Assembly: GCF_030296615.1 (NCBI RefSeq)
Contig: NZ_AP027732.1
Span: 3,973,042-4,037,041 of the forward strand
Direction: 5' to 3'
DNA length: 64,000 nucleotides
Source of the DNA: Frondihabitans sucicola
GTDB lineage: Bacteria; Actinomycetota; Actinomycetes; Actinomycetales; Microbacteriaceae
A model generated the notes under the pieces. That model was not told the origin of the DNA. It was given only the letters and a program-made list of their open reading frames with translations, and did no database searches. This document shows positions 1 to 8,344 of this stretch, piece after piece (positions within the stretch are counted from its first letter, which is position 1; each line of letters begins with the position of its first letter). Made by a program: the position numbers and the translations under genes.

Positions 1-638
1 TCGTCCCGCTCCTCGACGAGGCCTCGCCGCTGGTCGAGAGCCTCGGAGTCGCCAACACGCTCGTGCTGTCCTCCCGTGACGGGAGGCGCACCCTCGCCGG
101 ACACAACACCGACGTCGACGGCATCGTGCGCGCCATCGAGCGCGGGCACGACGTCCGCCACGAGCACGCCGCCATCATCGGCGGCGGCGCGACGGCCGTC
201 TCCGCTCTGGCCGCCGCAGCCGACCTGGGCGCGACCCGCTGCTCGGTGTTCCTGCGCGACCCCGCGAAGGCCGGTGCGCTCACCCAGCTCGCCGACCGGC
301 TCGGGGTGACGCTCGAGGTCAGCGGGCTCGACTCCCTGGACGACGCGGAGCCGCTCGACTTCGTCATCAGCACGCTGCCCGGCGGAGTCGCGTTGCCGCC
401 CGTCCTCCCGTCGTCGCCCGAAGCGGTCCTGCTCGACGTCGCCTACGACCCCTGGCCGAGCCCGCTCGCCGCCGGCTGGGAGGACGCGGGAGGCGCTGCG
501 GTCAGCGGACTGGACATGCTCCTGGAGCAGGCGATCGGGCAGATCCGACTCTTCACCGGGCGCGCGCAGGACGAGCCGCTGCCCGACGAGGCGACCATCC
601 GCGCGGCGATGCGCGAGGCCGTCGGGCTGCCCGAGTAG
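1..638 (+). CDS. aroE: shikimate dehydrogenase, 5' end outside window
   Basis: This is the C-terminal three quarters of shikimate 5-dehydrogenase, which reduces 3-dehydroshikimate to shikimate with NADPH. The frame is already open at base 3, so the start lies upstream of the window. Visible signatures are the substrate-site GHNTDVDG, the nucleotide-binding [12 protein letters not shown] (a GGGAT variant of the usual GAGG), the [12 protein letters not shown] stretch and the C-terminal [12 protein letters not shown] helix that closes the active site. It ends 46 bp before aroD, so the two probably form one transcript for consecutive shikimate-pathway (or quinate-catabolic) steps. The reading frame is intact. 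Confidence 0.95.
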   Translation, partial: VPLLDEASPLVESLGVANTLVLSSRDGRRTLAGHNTDVDGIVRAIERGHDVRHEHAAIIGGGATAVSALAAAADLGATRCSVFLRDPAKAGALTQLADRLGVTLEVSGLDSLDDAEPLDFVISTLPGGVALPPVLPSSPEAVLLDVAYDPWPSPLAAGWEDAGGAAVSGLDMLLEQAIGQIRLFTGRAQDEPLPDEATIRAAMREAVGLPE

Positions 639-684
639 GTCGCCGGAGCACTCGCTGCGCGCGGATACGGGTAACCTCGCAGTC

Positions 685-1461
685 GTGACCGAGACCTTCC
701 GCCCCGCAGTGATTCGCGGCGTCGAGTTCGGAACGGGCCGCCCGAAGATCTGCGTGCCGCTGACCGGCAACACCGTCGACGCCCTTCGCGAGGGCACCGC
801 CGCGCTCGACGTCGACATCGTCGACCTCGTCGAGCTCCGCATCGACCACTTCGACGCCGTCGACGACCACGACGAGGTGCTCCGCGCCATCGAGACCGTG
901 CGCGAGGGCTCTCCCCGCGACGCCGCTGCTCTTCACGTTCCGCTCGAAGCCCGAGGGCGGCAAGCGCGATATCGAACCGGGCGACTACGAGCGCCTCCTG
1001 CTGCTGGCCGCCCGCTCCGGGGCCATCGACGCGCTCGACGTCGAGATGTTCACCGAGCTGGGCTCGCTCGAACGCCTGGTCAACGGCGCCCACGAGCTGG
1101 GCATCGCCGTCATCATGTCGTCGCACGACTTCGAGCACACGCCTCCGCTCGAGCAGATCGTGGCACGGCTCACGCTCCAGCAGGATCTCGGCGCCGACAT
1201 CGTCAAGATCGCCGTCATGCCGGAGGCCCCTCCGACGTGCTCACGCTGCTTCAGGCCACCGAGGTCTTCGCCGAGAAGTCGTCCCGACCCGCCATGACGA
1301 TGTCGATGGGTCCGCTGGGCGTCGTGAGTCGCCTCGCCGGCGAGACCTTCGGATCCTGCGCGACCTTCGGGTCGGTGGGCGAGGCGAGCGCCCCCGGTCA
1401 GGTCGAGGCCGGAGCCCTCCGGGTCACCCTCGATCTGCTGCACGACGCGCAAGAGGTCTGA
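685..1461 (+). CDS. aroD: type I 3-dehydroquinate dehydratase (two frame breaks)
   Basis: Converts 3-dehydroquinate to 3-dehydroshikimate through a Schiff base. Class I signature residues are all present: ELRID (Glu, Arg, Asp) near residue 50, the catalytic His in SSHDFEHTP, and the Schiff-base Lys in [11 protein letters not shown]. The frame is broken twice: near 906-908 (a G run one base too long or two too short) and at the C4 run 1227-1230, where a fifth C restores [12 protein letters not shown]. Between them the protein reads in another frame, so the breaks compensate. The start is the GTG at 685. A type I enzyme next to aroE is notable because many actinobacteria use the unrelated type II enzyme. 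Sequence error is likelier than decay, since every catalytic residue is kept. Confidence 0.9.
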   Translation: MTETFRPAVIRGVEFGTGRPKICVPLTGNTVDALREGTAALDVDIVDLVELRIDHFDAVDDHDEVLRAIETVREGSPRDAAALHVPLEARGRQARYRTGRLRAPPAAGRPLRGHRRARRRDVHRAGLARTPGQRRPRAGHRRHHVVARLRAHASARADRGTAHAPAGSRRRHRQDRRHAGGPSDVLTLLQATEVFAEKSSRPAMTMSMGPLGVVSRLAGETFGSCATFGSVGEASAPGQVEAGALRVTLDLLHDAQEV

Positions 1462-1462
1462 G

Positions 1463-2371
1463 ATGTCGCACGATCACGCCGGTCCGTCGTCGTCGACCGC
1501 GCGCCTCGGCATCGCCCTCGGCATCACCTCGCTCATCCTCGTCGCCGAGATCGTCGGCGCCGTCGTCACCGACAGCCTCTCGCTGCTGGTCGACGCCGGC
1601 CACATGCTCACCGACGTCGGCGGCCTCACCGCCGCTCTCGTGGCCGCGTGGCTGATCCGGCGACCGGCGACCTCCTCCCGTACCTGGGGCTACCGCCGCG
1701 CCGAGGTGCTGGCCGCGCTCGGACAGGCGACGGTGCTCCTGGCCGTCGGCATCTACGCGTTCGTCGAAGGGATCCAGCGCCTGTTCGCGCCGCCGTCGGT
1801 GCCGTCCGGGTCGCTGCTCGTCTTCGGTCTGATCGGCCTGGTCGGCAACGTCGTCTCGATCGCGGTGCTCTCGGCCTCCCGCGATCACAACCTCAACCTG
1901 CGCGCGGCCTTCCTCGAAGTCGTCAACGACGCGCTGGGCTCGGTCGCCGTCATCGTCGGCGCCCTCGTGATCAGCGCCACCGGCTGGCTGCAGGCCGACG
2001 CCGTGGCCGGCATGGTCATCTCGGTGCTGATCGTTCCCCGCACCATCGCTCTCCTGCGCGAGACGACCGGAGTGCTGCTCGAGTCGACGCCGAAGGGCCT
2101 CGACCTCGACGCCGTCCGCACGCACATGCTCGAACTGCCGCACGTGCGCAGCATCCACGATCTGCACGCGTCTCAGATCGCCACCGGGCTCCCCATCATC
2201 AGCGCGCACGTCGTGATCGAGCAGGGCTGCTTCGAGGACGGTCACGCGCCCCGGATCCTCGACGACCTTCAGAACTGCGTGCTCGAACACTTCGCCGTGC
2301 AGATCGAGCACTCGACGTTCCAGCTCGAGCCCGAGACGCACCAGCAGCACGAGCACGTCGAGCACGTCTGA
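1463..2371 (+). CDS. CDF family cation efflux transporter
   Basis: Inner-membrane divalent cation/proton antiporter of the cation diffusion facilitator family (CzcD/ZitB type), 302 residues with about six hydrophobic helices in the first 200 residues and a cytoplasmic C-terminal domain. Helix 2 has the expected metal motif HMLTD (in VDAGHMLTDVGG). In helix 5 the usual HxxxD reads EVVND, so one His ligand is replaced by Glu, which may shift metal preference. The C-terminus ends in a His/Glu tail (THQQHEHVEHV) that could bind metal. The ATG lies one base after the aroD stop. The gene ends at a hairpin and faces the convergent oxidoreductase gene. Zinc is the likeliest substrate, but this is inferred. 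Confidence 0.9.
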   Translation: MSHDHAGPSSSTARLGIALGITSLILVAEIVGAVVTDSLSLLVDAGHMLTDVGGLTAALVAAWLIRRPATSSRTWGYRRAEVLAALGQATVLLAVGIYAFVEGIQRLFAPPSVPSGSLLVFGLIGLVGNVVSIAVLSASRDHNLNLRAAFLEVVNDALGSVAVIVGALVISATGWLQADAVAGMVISVLIVPRTIALLRETTGVLLESTPKGLDLDAVRTHMLELPHVRSIHDLHASQIATGLPIISAHVVIEQGCFEDGHAPRILDDLQNCVLEHFAVQIEHSTFQLEPETHQQHEHVEHV

Positions 2372-2381
2372 GGGGCGACCC

Positions 2382-2397
2382 GACCGCATCGGCGGTC
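2382..2397. terminator. hairpin between convergent genes
   Basis: GACCGC-ATCG-GCGGTC forms a perfect 6-bp stem with a 4-base loop, between the end of the CDF gene and the end of the convergent oxidoreductase gene. No T tract follows, which is common in high-GC actinobacteria. It could serve both directions. Confidence 0.45.
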
Positions 2398-2424
2398 ACT
2401 CGGCGCCGAGGTGCGGATGGGGAG

Positions 2425-3561
2425 TCAGTCCTCCTGGATGTCGACCCAGGACGACGACGACGCGCTCTCGAGGACGGCGTCGATGATGCGCGCGGCACGA
2501 AGCCCGTCGGCGAAGGTCGGCAGCCCGTCGGGCGCCTCGCCGCGCACGGCCGCGTAGGTGTCGGCGAGGAAGGCCGAGAAGGCGTCGCGGTAGCCCATCG
2601 GGTGCCCGGCCGGCACGAGGTTGAGGCGCGCCTGGTCGGACGAGACGTCGCCCTCGCCGCGGTTGAGGATCGTCGACCCCCGGTCGTGCCCGAGCCACAC
2701 CGTCTCCGGAGCCTCCTGGTCGAAGACCGCCGAGCCGCGCGACCCGTCGACCTCGACCCAGAGCCGGTTCTTGCGGCCGGCCGAGACCTGCGAGATCACG
2801 GTGTTGCCGACGCCGCCGGAGGCGGTACGGAAGGTGGCGGTGGCGGTGTCTTCGGTGGTGACCTCGAGTCGAGGGGCGTCGGCCGATGATCCTGCTCCCC
2901 CGAACGACGGCCCGCTCGGAGCCGGGCGGGTCGGATACGCGATCGTGGTGACCGCGCTGACCGCCGTGAAGCGCTCGCCCGAGATGAACTCTGCGAGGTC
3001 GCACCAGTGGGAGCCGACGTCGGCGAACGCCCGCGAGGGGCCGCCGAGAGCGGCGTCGACGCGCCACGACGAGGCCAGCGGATCGAGCAGCCAGTCTTGA
3101 AGGTACGACCCGTGCACCAGGTGGATGTCGCCGAACTCGCCGGCGATGCGGCGGGCCCGGAGCTCGCGGACCAGCGGGTGGTAGCGGTAGGCGAAAGGGA
3201 TGGTCGCGACGACGCCGGCGGCCTCGACGGCCTCCACGAGCTCGAGCGCCTCGGAAGCCGTGATCGCCAGGGGTTTCTCGCACACGACGTTGAGTCCGGC
3301 GCGGATCGCGCGAAGGGCGTAGTCGTGATGGCTGCCGTTGGGAGTGCAGATCTGGACGACGTCCGGACGATCGGCGAGGACCTGCTCGAACGAGCCGTAA
3401 GCGGAGGCCGTGCCCCAGCGCTCGGCGAAGTCGGCGGAGCGGCTCGGCGAGGATCCCAGGACTCCCACGACGTCCGCTCCGGCATCGCGCGCGGCCCGTC
3501 TGTGCACCGCACCGATCATGCCCGTGCCGACGATGGCGACGCGCAGAGGCGTGTGCTCCAT
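2425..3561 (-). CDS. Gfo/Idh/MocA family oxidoreductase
   Basis: NAD(P)-dependent oxidoreductase of the glucose-fructose oxidoreductase/inositol dehydrogenase family, 378 residues. The N-terminal Rossmann motif is VGTGMIGAVHRRA (residues 10-22), the family motif is CEKPLA with its catalytic Lys near residue 93, and the C-terminal half is the alpha/beta substrate domain. The start is the ATG at 3561, preceded by AGGGAG; a 23-codon upstream extension is possible but lacks a ribosome site. It is the distal, separately promoted gene of a leftward catabolic locus with an aldolase and an ABC importer, so its substrate is probably a sugar, polyol or sugar acid. The exact substrate cannot be read from the sequence. 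Confidence 0.9.
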   Translation of the reverse strand: MEHTPLRVAIVGTGMIGAVHRRAARDAGADVVGVLGSSPSRSADFAERWGTASAYGSFEQVLADRPDVVQICTPNGSHHDYALRAIRAGLNVVCEKPLAITASEALELVEAVEAAGVVATIPFAYRYHPLVRELRARRIAGEFGDIHLVHGSYLQDWLLDPLASSWRVDAALGGPSRAFADVGSHWCDLAEFISGERFTAVSAVTTIAYPTRPAPSGPSFGGAGSSADAPRLEVTTEDTATATFRTASGGVGNTVISQVSAGRKNRLWVEVDGSRGSAVFDQEAPETVWLGHDRGSTILNRGEGDVSSDQARLNLVPAGHPMGYRDAFSAFLADTYAAVRGEAPDGLPTFADGLRAARIIDAVLESASSSSWVDIQED

Positions 3562-3597
3562 GGAACTCCCTAGCGGTTCAGGATCTCTCCCGAGTCG

Positions 3598-3627
3598 ATC
3601 TAACCGAGGCTTTTGACGAGTGTCAAA
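3598..3627 (-). promoter_or_regulatory. promoter with overlapping operator palindrome
   Basis: On the minus strand, TTGACA (3626-3621), a 17-base spacer and TTAGAT (3603-3598) form a near-consensus sigma70-type promoter for the Gfo/Idh gene. The -35 box lies inside the inverted repeat TTTGAC-GAGT-GTCAAA (3612-3627), so a repressor bound there would block the promoter. Which regulator binds is unknown. The DeoR protein at 14246 is one candidate. Confidence 0.6.
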
Positions 3628-3687
3628 CAAAAGTCCGACCAGCCATGTCAGAAGTAGGTCACGACAGCAGAGAAGAAGGAGAAGGAG

Positions 3688-4752
3688 TCAGGGAACCCGC
3701 ACGAAGCGAAGCGCCGGTCGCTTGCGCTGACGGAAGCCGAGGTGCTCGTACAGGCGGACGGCGCCGGTGTTGGTCGCCGCGGCGTGCAGGAGCGGGAGAT
3801 CGCCGCGCTGCCGGATGCCGTGGACCACGTCGAGCACGAGCCGGGTCGCCAATCCGCGCCCCCGGTGCTGCGCATCCGTGGAGACGGCGCTGATCTCGGT
3901 CCATCCCGGCGGGTGAAGGCGTTCTCCGGCCAGGGCGATGAGACGGCCGTCCTCGCGGAAGCCGACGTAGCGACCGAGCTCGATCGTGCGGGGCAGGTAT
4001 GGCCCGGGTTTGGCGTGGGCGACGAGGTCGAGGATGTCGGGGACGTCGTCCGGCGTGAGCTCGACGGCCTCGGGATCCGGCCGCCCCTCGACCGCTTCGC
4101 CCGTGAGCTGGAAGCCGCCGCCGCCCTCGAGCTCCGTCCATCCCTCGGGAAGGGTCGCGCCCGCTCCGACACCGGCGAAGGCGCCCGAACCCAGGAGCGC
4201 TGCGGCATCGACCCAGTCGATTGCGGTGGGCGCGTCCGGGAACCCCGTCCACGGCGACACATCGGGCTGGTAGCGGACGATCTCGCCGCGGCGCTCCGCG
4301 AAGCGCGCGTGGTGCCCGTTGAGGGAGGCCAGCGCGGGGTTGTCGAGAACGCGGCTGCGGGTCCCGTCGGCGGCGAGCGTCAGGTCGCGGATGAACACGG
4401 CCGGTCCGCGGCTGGTCTCGGGCCGGAAACCGAGCTCTCTCAGCAGGAGACGAAGTCCGTCGGACGCGCCGGCCGTGTCGAGGATCACACCGGACGCGTA
4501 GCGCGCCGTGGCGCGCACGACCACGTTCTCGAGCAGCGTGCGCGTCACGTCGGCGCCGACGACCGCGATGTCCGGCGCCACGACGTCGACCTCGCCGGGA
4601 GCGGCGAGTCGGGTGAGTCGTTCTCCCGGAGCGGCCGCGTCGATTGTGCCCAGCACGGCGCGGGTCTCGGCGTCCACCGCCTCGATGCGTTCCGCGCCGT
4701 CGGGCGCTTCGATGTCGTGCAGGTCGACGGCGGCGTGGGTTCCGATGGTCAT
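3688..4752 (-). CDS. GNAT family N-acetyltransferase with extra N-terminal domain
   Basis: Probable acetyl-CoA-dependent N-acetyltransferase, 354 residues, about twice the usual single-domain length. The C-terminal third is a GNAT/FR47 fold: the acetyl-CoA pyrophosphate loop reads QHRGRGLATRLV, followed by NTGAVRLYEHLGF, the standard beta6/beta7 region. Residues 1-110 form a separate, unassigned domain that keeps traces of the same fold (GLRLLLRELGFRPE), so the protein may be a tandem GNAT with one degenerate copy. The start at 4752 (ATG) is chosen because the domain begins there; upstream codons are low-complexity. Acceptor substrate unknown. It sits between two genes of the sugar-acid locus but has its own 111-bp upstream gap. 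Confidence 0.8.
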   Translation of the reverse strand: MTIGTHAAVDLHDIEAPDGAERIEAVDAETRAVLGTIDAAAPGERLTRLAAPGEVDVVAPDIAVVGADVTRTLLENVVVRATARYASGVILDTAGASDGLRLLLRELGFRPETSRGPAVFIRDLTLAADGTRSRVLDNPALASLNGHHARFAERRGEIVRYQPDVSPWTGFPDAPTAIDWVDAAALLGSGAFAGVGAGATLPEGWTELEGGGGFQLTGEAVEGRPDPEAVELTPDDVPDILDLVAHAKPGPYLPRTIELGRYVGFREDGRLIALAGERLHPPGWTEISAVSTDAQHRGRGLATRLVLDVVHGIRQRGDLPLLHAAATNTGAVRLYEHLGFRQRKRPALRFVRVP

Positions 4753-4863
4753 ACCAGCAATCTTCGGACGCGATGCCGGCCGGATCGGCGAATGTTGCGT
4801 CCGAAGACGTCCCGGGCGGCCTCGGAAGCGACGGCCGTCGAGCTGCCGGATCGGCCGCACGCC

Positions 4864-5640
4864 CTACGCGCCGGCCCGCGCCCTCGTCAGGTGGTCGGCG
4901 GCGGCCTGCTCCAGGTGGTTGAGGTCGCCCGCGACGGTCGCGAACGTGTAGCCCTCGCCGAGGCGGCGTGCGGCCACGTCGCCGTGAGGCGTGTGGATTC
5001 CCGCGGCGACTCCTGCGGCGGCTGCCGCGGCCGCGACCCGGACGAGCGCCGCCTCGAACTCGGTCTCGACGGCGGGATCGCCCGGGAACGCGGCCCCGAC
5101 GGCGATCGCGAGATCGGACGGGCCGACGTAGACGCCGTCGAGCCCCGGGGTCGCCGCGATCGCCTCGACGTTCGCGAGTCCCTCGGGGGTCTCGATCATG
5201 GCGAAGACGAGCGTGGTGTCGTTCGCCTCGGCCGGAACGGGACCGACCCGCAGGGTCGAGCGCATCGGGCCGTAGGAGCGGCGCCCCACCGGCGGGTACT
5301 TCGCGCTGGCGACGGCGGACGCGGCGTCGGCGGCACTGTCGACGAGCGGAACGATGATGCCCGAGGCGCCGGCATCGAGAGCCTTGCCGATCGGCGTGAT
5401 GTCGTTCGCCTCGACGCGGACCAGCCCGACGGAGGTAGCACCCGCGTCGATGGCTGTCAGGCCGCCCAGCATGCCCGAGTAGCCGAACAGGCCGTGCTGC
5501 GCGTCGAGGCAGACGTAGTCGTAGCCGAGGCGCGCGATGCGCTCCGTCGACGGCGGTGAATCGAGGGTGATCCAGTAGCCGACGATGCGCTCACGGGCTC
5601 GGATCGCTCGGGCGAATTCGGTGGCGACGGGGGAAGTCAT
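4864..5640 (-). CDS. HpcH/HpaI family aldolase
   Basis: Class II (metal-dependent) pyruvate-type aldolase of the HpcH/HpaI/citrate lyase fold, 258 residues. Family motifs are DYVCLDAQHGLF with the active-site His, the VRVEAND barrel strand, metal ligand Glu in MIETPEG and metal ligand Asp in YVGPSDLAIAVG. Relatives cleave 4-hydroxy-2-oxo acids such as 2-keto-3-deoxy-glucarate to pyruvate and an aldehyde. It is followed 26 bp upstream on the strand by the aldo-keto reductase gene, which could reduce the aldehyde released, and the ABC importer lies just beyond. Together they suggest import and aldol cleavage of a sugar-acid derivative. The specific substrate is an inference. Confidence 0.88.
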   Translation of the reverse strand: MTSPVATEFARAIRARERIVGYWITLDSPPSTERIARLGYDYVCLDAQHGLFGYSGMLGGLTAIDAGATSVGLVRVEANDITPIGKALDAGASGIIVPLVDSAADAASAVASAKYPPVGRRSYGPMRSTLRVGPVPAEANDTTLVFAMIETPEGLANVEAIAATPGLDGVYVGPSDLAIAVGAAFPGDPAVETEFEAALVRVAAAAAAAGVAAGIHTPHGDVAARRLGEGYTFATVAGDLNHLEQAAADHLTRARAGA

Positions 5641-5666
5641 GGGTTCTGCTTTCTGAGGTGGGTCGG

Positions 5667-6652
5667 TCAGCGGTTGTAGGCGGGCATCGGGCCGCGAAGC
5701 CCTGAGCCGACGTCGTCGAGGGCCTGCACGAGATCGGCGGGGAGCGGTCCGCGGCGGATGGTCTCGATGTTGGCCGAGACCTGAGACTCGCGCGACCCTC
5801 CGAGCAGGATGCTCGTCACTCCGGGCCGGTAGGCCACCCAGCGCAGGGCCGCTTCGACGAGCGGGATCCCCGCATCGCCGGCGAGCGCGTTCATCCGGTC
5901 GATCGCGTCGAACAGCTGCTCGTTCCAGTACCGCTGCGTATACATCGCTGCCAGTCGTGAGTCGCCGAAGCGCCCGTCGGACGGCGCCTCCGCGAAGCGG
6001 TGCCGACCGGTGAGGAGTCCTCCCCGAGCGGGTTGTAGACCATCGTGTCGATCCGGTGCGTGCTGGCGAACTCGAGGTACTCCTCCTCGATCCGGCGGGC
6101 GACGAGGTTGTAGAGCTGCTGCGCGACGACAGGGGTGGGCGCCCCGGCGACGGCTGCCTCGCGCTCGACGTCGGCGATCTGCCAGGCGGCGAAGTTCGAG
6201 ACGCCGAGTGACAGGATCTTGCCTTCGGAGACGAGTTCGGCGATGGCTCCGAGCGTCTCCCCGAGCGGGGTCCGCCGATCGGGCTGGTGCAGGTAGAAGA
6301 GGTCGAGGCGGTCCGTGCCGAGGCGTCGGAGGCTGCCCTCGACCGAGGCCCGCAGGGCGGAGGAGGACAGGGGGCCGGCGGAGCCCGCGTCGGGATGCGG
6401 CATCCCGGCCTTCGAGGCCAGACGGACGCGATCCCGTCTCCCGTCGAGAAGGGTCCGGAGCAGCTCCTCCGTGGCCCCGCCGGCGTACGCGTTGGCCGTG
6501 TCGATCTCGGTGATCCCCGCGTCGAGCGCGACGTCGAGCATGCGGCGAGCGCCCTGCTCGTCGACGGTGTCGGCGAAGGTCATCGTGCCCAGGACCAGCG
6601 CGGGGACGACCGCGGGTCGCGTCGCCTCCGCGGTGCCTTCGGCGACGGTCAC
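5667..6652 (-). CDS. aldo/keto reductase (one frame break)
   Basis: NAD(P)H-dependent aldo/keto reductase, about 328 residues once restored. The catalytic tetrad is visible: Asp and Tyr in EIDTANAY, Lys in RLASKAG, His in FYLHQPD. The cofactor end shows LLGGSRESQVSAN. The frame breaks at the C4 run 6022-6025 (G4 in the coding sense). A fifth base gives the canonical NPLGGGLLTGRH and rejoins the C-terminal part. The GTG start at 6652 overlaps the stop of the ABC ATPase by 4 bp, so it is translationally coupled to the importer. It probably reduces a carbonyl intermediate of the imported compound. Confidence 0.88.
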
Positions 6653-7479
6653 GACGCCTCCCCCAGAGCCAGCGAGGAGACCAGGTAGCGGGGTTTCAGT
6701 CCACGCATGCCGGCGGGGTCCAGGGCCGCACGTCGCAGTCGTCTCGTGTAGTCGGCCGTCGGCGCGGTGAGGACGTCGCCCGTCTCGCCGGTCTCGACCA
6801 CGGCACCCCGGCGCATCACCATGACCGTGTCGCTGATCTCCTGGACGACACCGAGGTTGTGCGAGATGACGACGTAGGTGAGCCCGGTGTCTCGCTGGAT
6901 CTCGCGCAGGAGAGCCAGCACCTGCGCCTGCACCGAGACGTCGAGGGCGCTCGTCGCCTCGTCGCAGATCAGCAGCTCCGGCTTGGACGCGAGAGCTCTG
7001 GCGATTCCGATCCGCTGGCGCTGGCCGCCGGAGAACTCGGACGGGCGACGCTCGAGGGCGGTCGACGGCAGGCCGACCCGGTCGATCAGGCGTGCGGCCT
7101 CGACCCTGCGCTCGCTCGACGACCGGACGCCCTGCTGCCGGAGCGGCTCGCCGACGATCTCGCTCGCGGTCAGATGAGGGTCGAGCGAGCCGTACGGATC
7201 CTGGAAGACCATCTGGAACGTGCGGCGAAGGGGCCGCAGGCGACGCTCGGAGAGGTGCGCGAGATCGGTCCCGTTGAGCAGGATCCGGCCCGACGTCGGC
7301 TCGAGCAGCCTCATGACCGCTTTGGCGATCGTCGACTTCCCGCAGCCCGATTCGCCGACGATGGCGAGGGTCCCGCCTCGAGGCACGTCGAACGACACGT
7401 CGTCGACGGCACGCGTGGTGCCGCCCTTGACGCCGTAGTCGACGGTGAGGTTCTGGACGGAGAGGATCGGTTCAGGCAC
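6649..7479 (-). CDS. peptide-type ABC transporter ATP-binding protein (DppF-like)
   Basis: Second ATPase subunit of an oligopeptide/dipeptide-type ABC importer, 276 residues. Walker A is GESGCGKST, the Q-loop region FQDPYGSLDP, the signature FSGGQRQR and Walker B LLICDEATSALD. The GTG start at 7479 overlaps the end of the DppD-like gene by 8 bp; a longer open frame upstream is low-complexity and rejected. Proteins of this class also import oligosaccharides and uronides in actinobacteria. The neighbouring aldolase and reductase suggest such a sugar-type cargo rather than peptides. Confidence 0.93.
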   Translation of the reverse strand: MPEPILSVQNLTVDYGVKGGTTRAVDDVSFDVPRGGTLAIVGESGCGKSTIAKAVMRLLEPTSGRILLNGTDLAHLSERRLRPLRRTFQMVFQDPYGSLDPHLTASEIVGEPLRQQGVRSSSERRVEAARLIDRVGLPSTALERRPSEFSGGQRQRIGIARALASKPELLICDEATSALDVSVQAQVLALLREIQRDTGLTYVVISHNLGVVQEISDTVMVMRRGAVVETGETGDVLTAPTADYTRRLRRAALDPAGMRGLKPRYLVSSLALGEAS

Positions 7480-8344
7480 GCTCGTGCTCCTTGTCGTGCG
7501 CGGGGGCCGAGAGGGTGTCGACGGCGTGGGCGATCGTCTCGTCCCAGTCGCCCAGCGTCGGGACGGCCCCGAGCAGGTTCTTGGTGTACTCCTCGCGCGG
7601 GTTCTCCACGATCTGGCGGACGTCACCCGACTCGACGAAGGTTCCGTCCTTCATCACGTGGATGCGGTCGGAGACGAGGCGCGCGACCCCGAGATCGTGG
7701 GTGATCATCAGGATCCCGATGCCCCGCTGCTCCTGCAGCTCGAGCAGCAGGTCGAGGATTCCGGCCTGCACGGTCACGTCGAGCGCCGAGGTCGGCTCGT
7801 CGGCCACGAGGAGCTGCGGTTCGCACGCGAGGGCGGCGGCGATGAGCACGCGCTGGAGCATGCCGCCGGAGAGCTGGTGCGGGAACTTCGCAAGGACCGC
7901 CGTCGGCTCCGGGATGTGCACCTGTTCGAGCAGGCGGACGGCCCGGGCCTGCACGGCGGTGCGCCCGGAGGCCGCACCCGCGATCCTGATCGCCTCGCCG
8001 AGCTGCCCGCCGATGGTGTGCACGGGGCTGAGCGCGGTCATCGGATCCTGCGGGATGAGAGCCGTCGTGCGGCCGCGGATCTTCCGGATGGCACGGCGGT
8101 CGCCGAGGACGTCGAGCCCGGTGATCGAGACCTTCCCGGTGAGCACGGCGAGGTCGTCCGGCAGCAGCTGGAGGATCCCCATGGCGGTCGTCGACTTGCC
8201 GGAACCCGACTCGCCGATGATCGTCACGGTCTCGCCGCGATCGATGTGGAGCGAGACGCCGTCCACGGCGCGGACGATGCCGCTCGTGGTGATCAGCTCG
8301 ATCGTGAGGTCCTCGACGTCGAGGAGTCGTTCGGTGTCGGTCAA
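7472..8344 (-). CDS. peptide-type ABC transporter ATP-binding protein (DppD-like)
   Basis: First ATPase subunit of the same importer, 290 residues. Walker A GESGSGKST, conserved PQDPMTALSP, signature LSGGMLQR and Walker B LLVADEPTSALD are all intact. The start is a TTG at 8344, overlapping the TGA of the permease gene by four bases (TTGA), so translation is coupled. Its PQDP segment uses the rare GAT codon inside one copy of the window's over-represented octamer (8044-8051 region). Confidence 0.93.
   Translation of the reverse strand: MTDTERLLDVEDLTIELITTSGIVRAVDGVSLHIDRGETVTIIGESGSGKSTTAMGILQLLPDDLAVLTGKVSITGLDVLGDRRAIRKIRGRTTALIPQDPMTALSPVHTIGGQLGEAIRIAGAASGRTAVQARAVRLLEQVHIPEPTAVLAKFPHQLSGGMLQRVLIAAALACEPQLLVADEPTSALDVTVQAGILDLLLELQEQRGIGILMITHDLGVARLVSDRIHVMKDGTFVESGDVRQIVENPREEYTKNLLGAVPTLGDWDETIAHAVDTLSAPAHDKEHERA

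Noticed and set aside
3742..5559. A 605-codon open frame on the plus strand, with similar long frames at 10056-11813 (plus) and 38496-40505 (minus).
   Set aside because: They lie antisense to clear genes, have low-complexity Arg/Asp/Gly composition and no domains. High GC content keeps stops rare in these frames.
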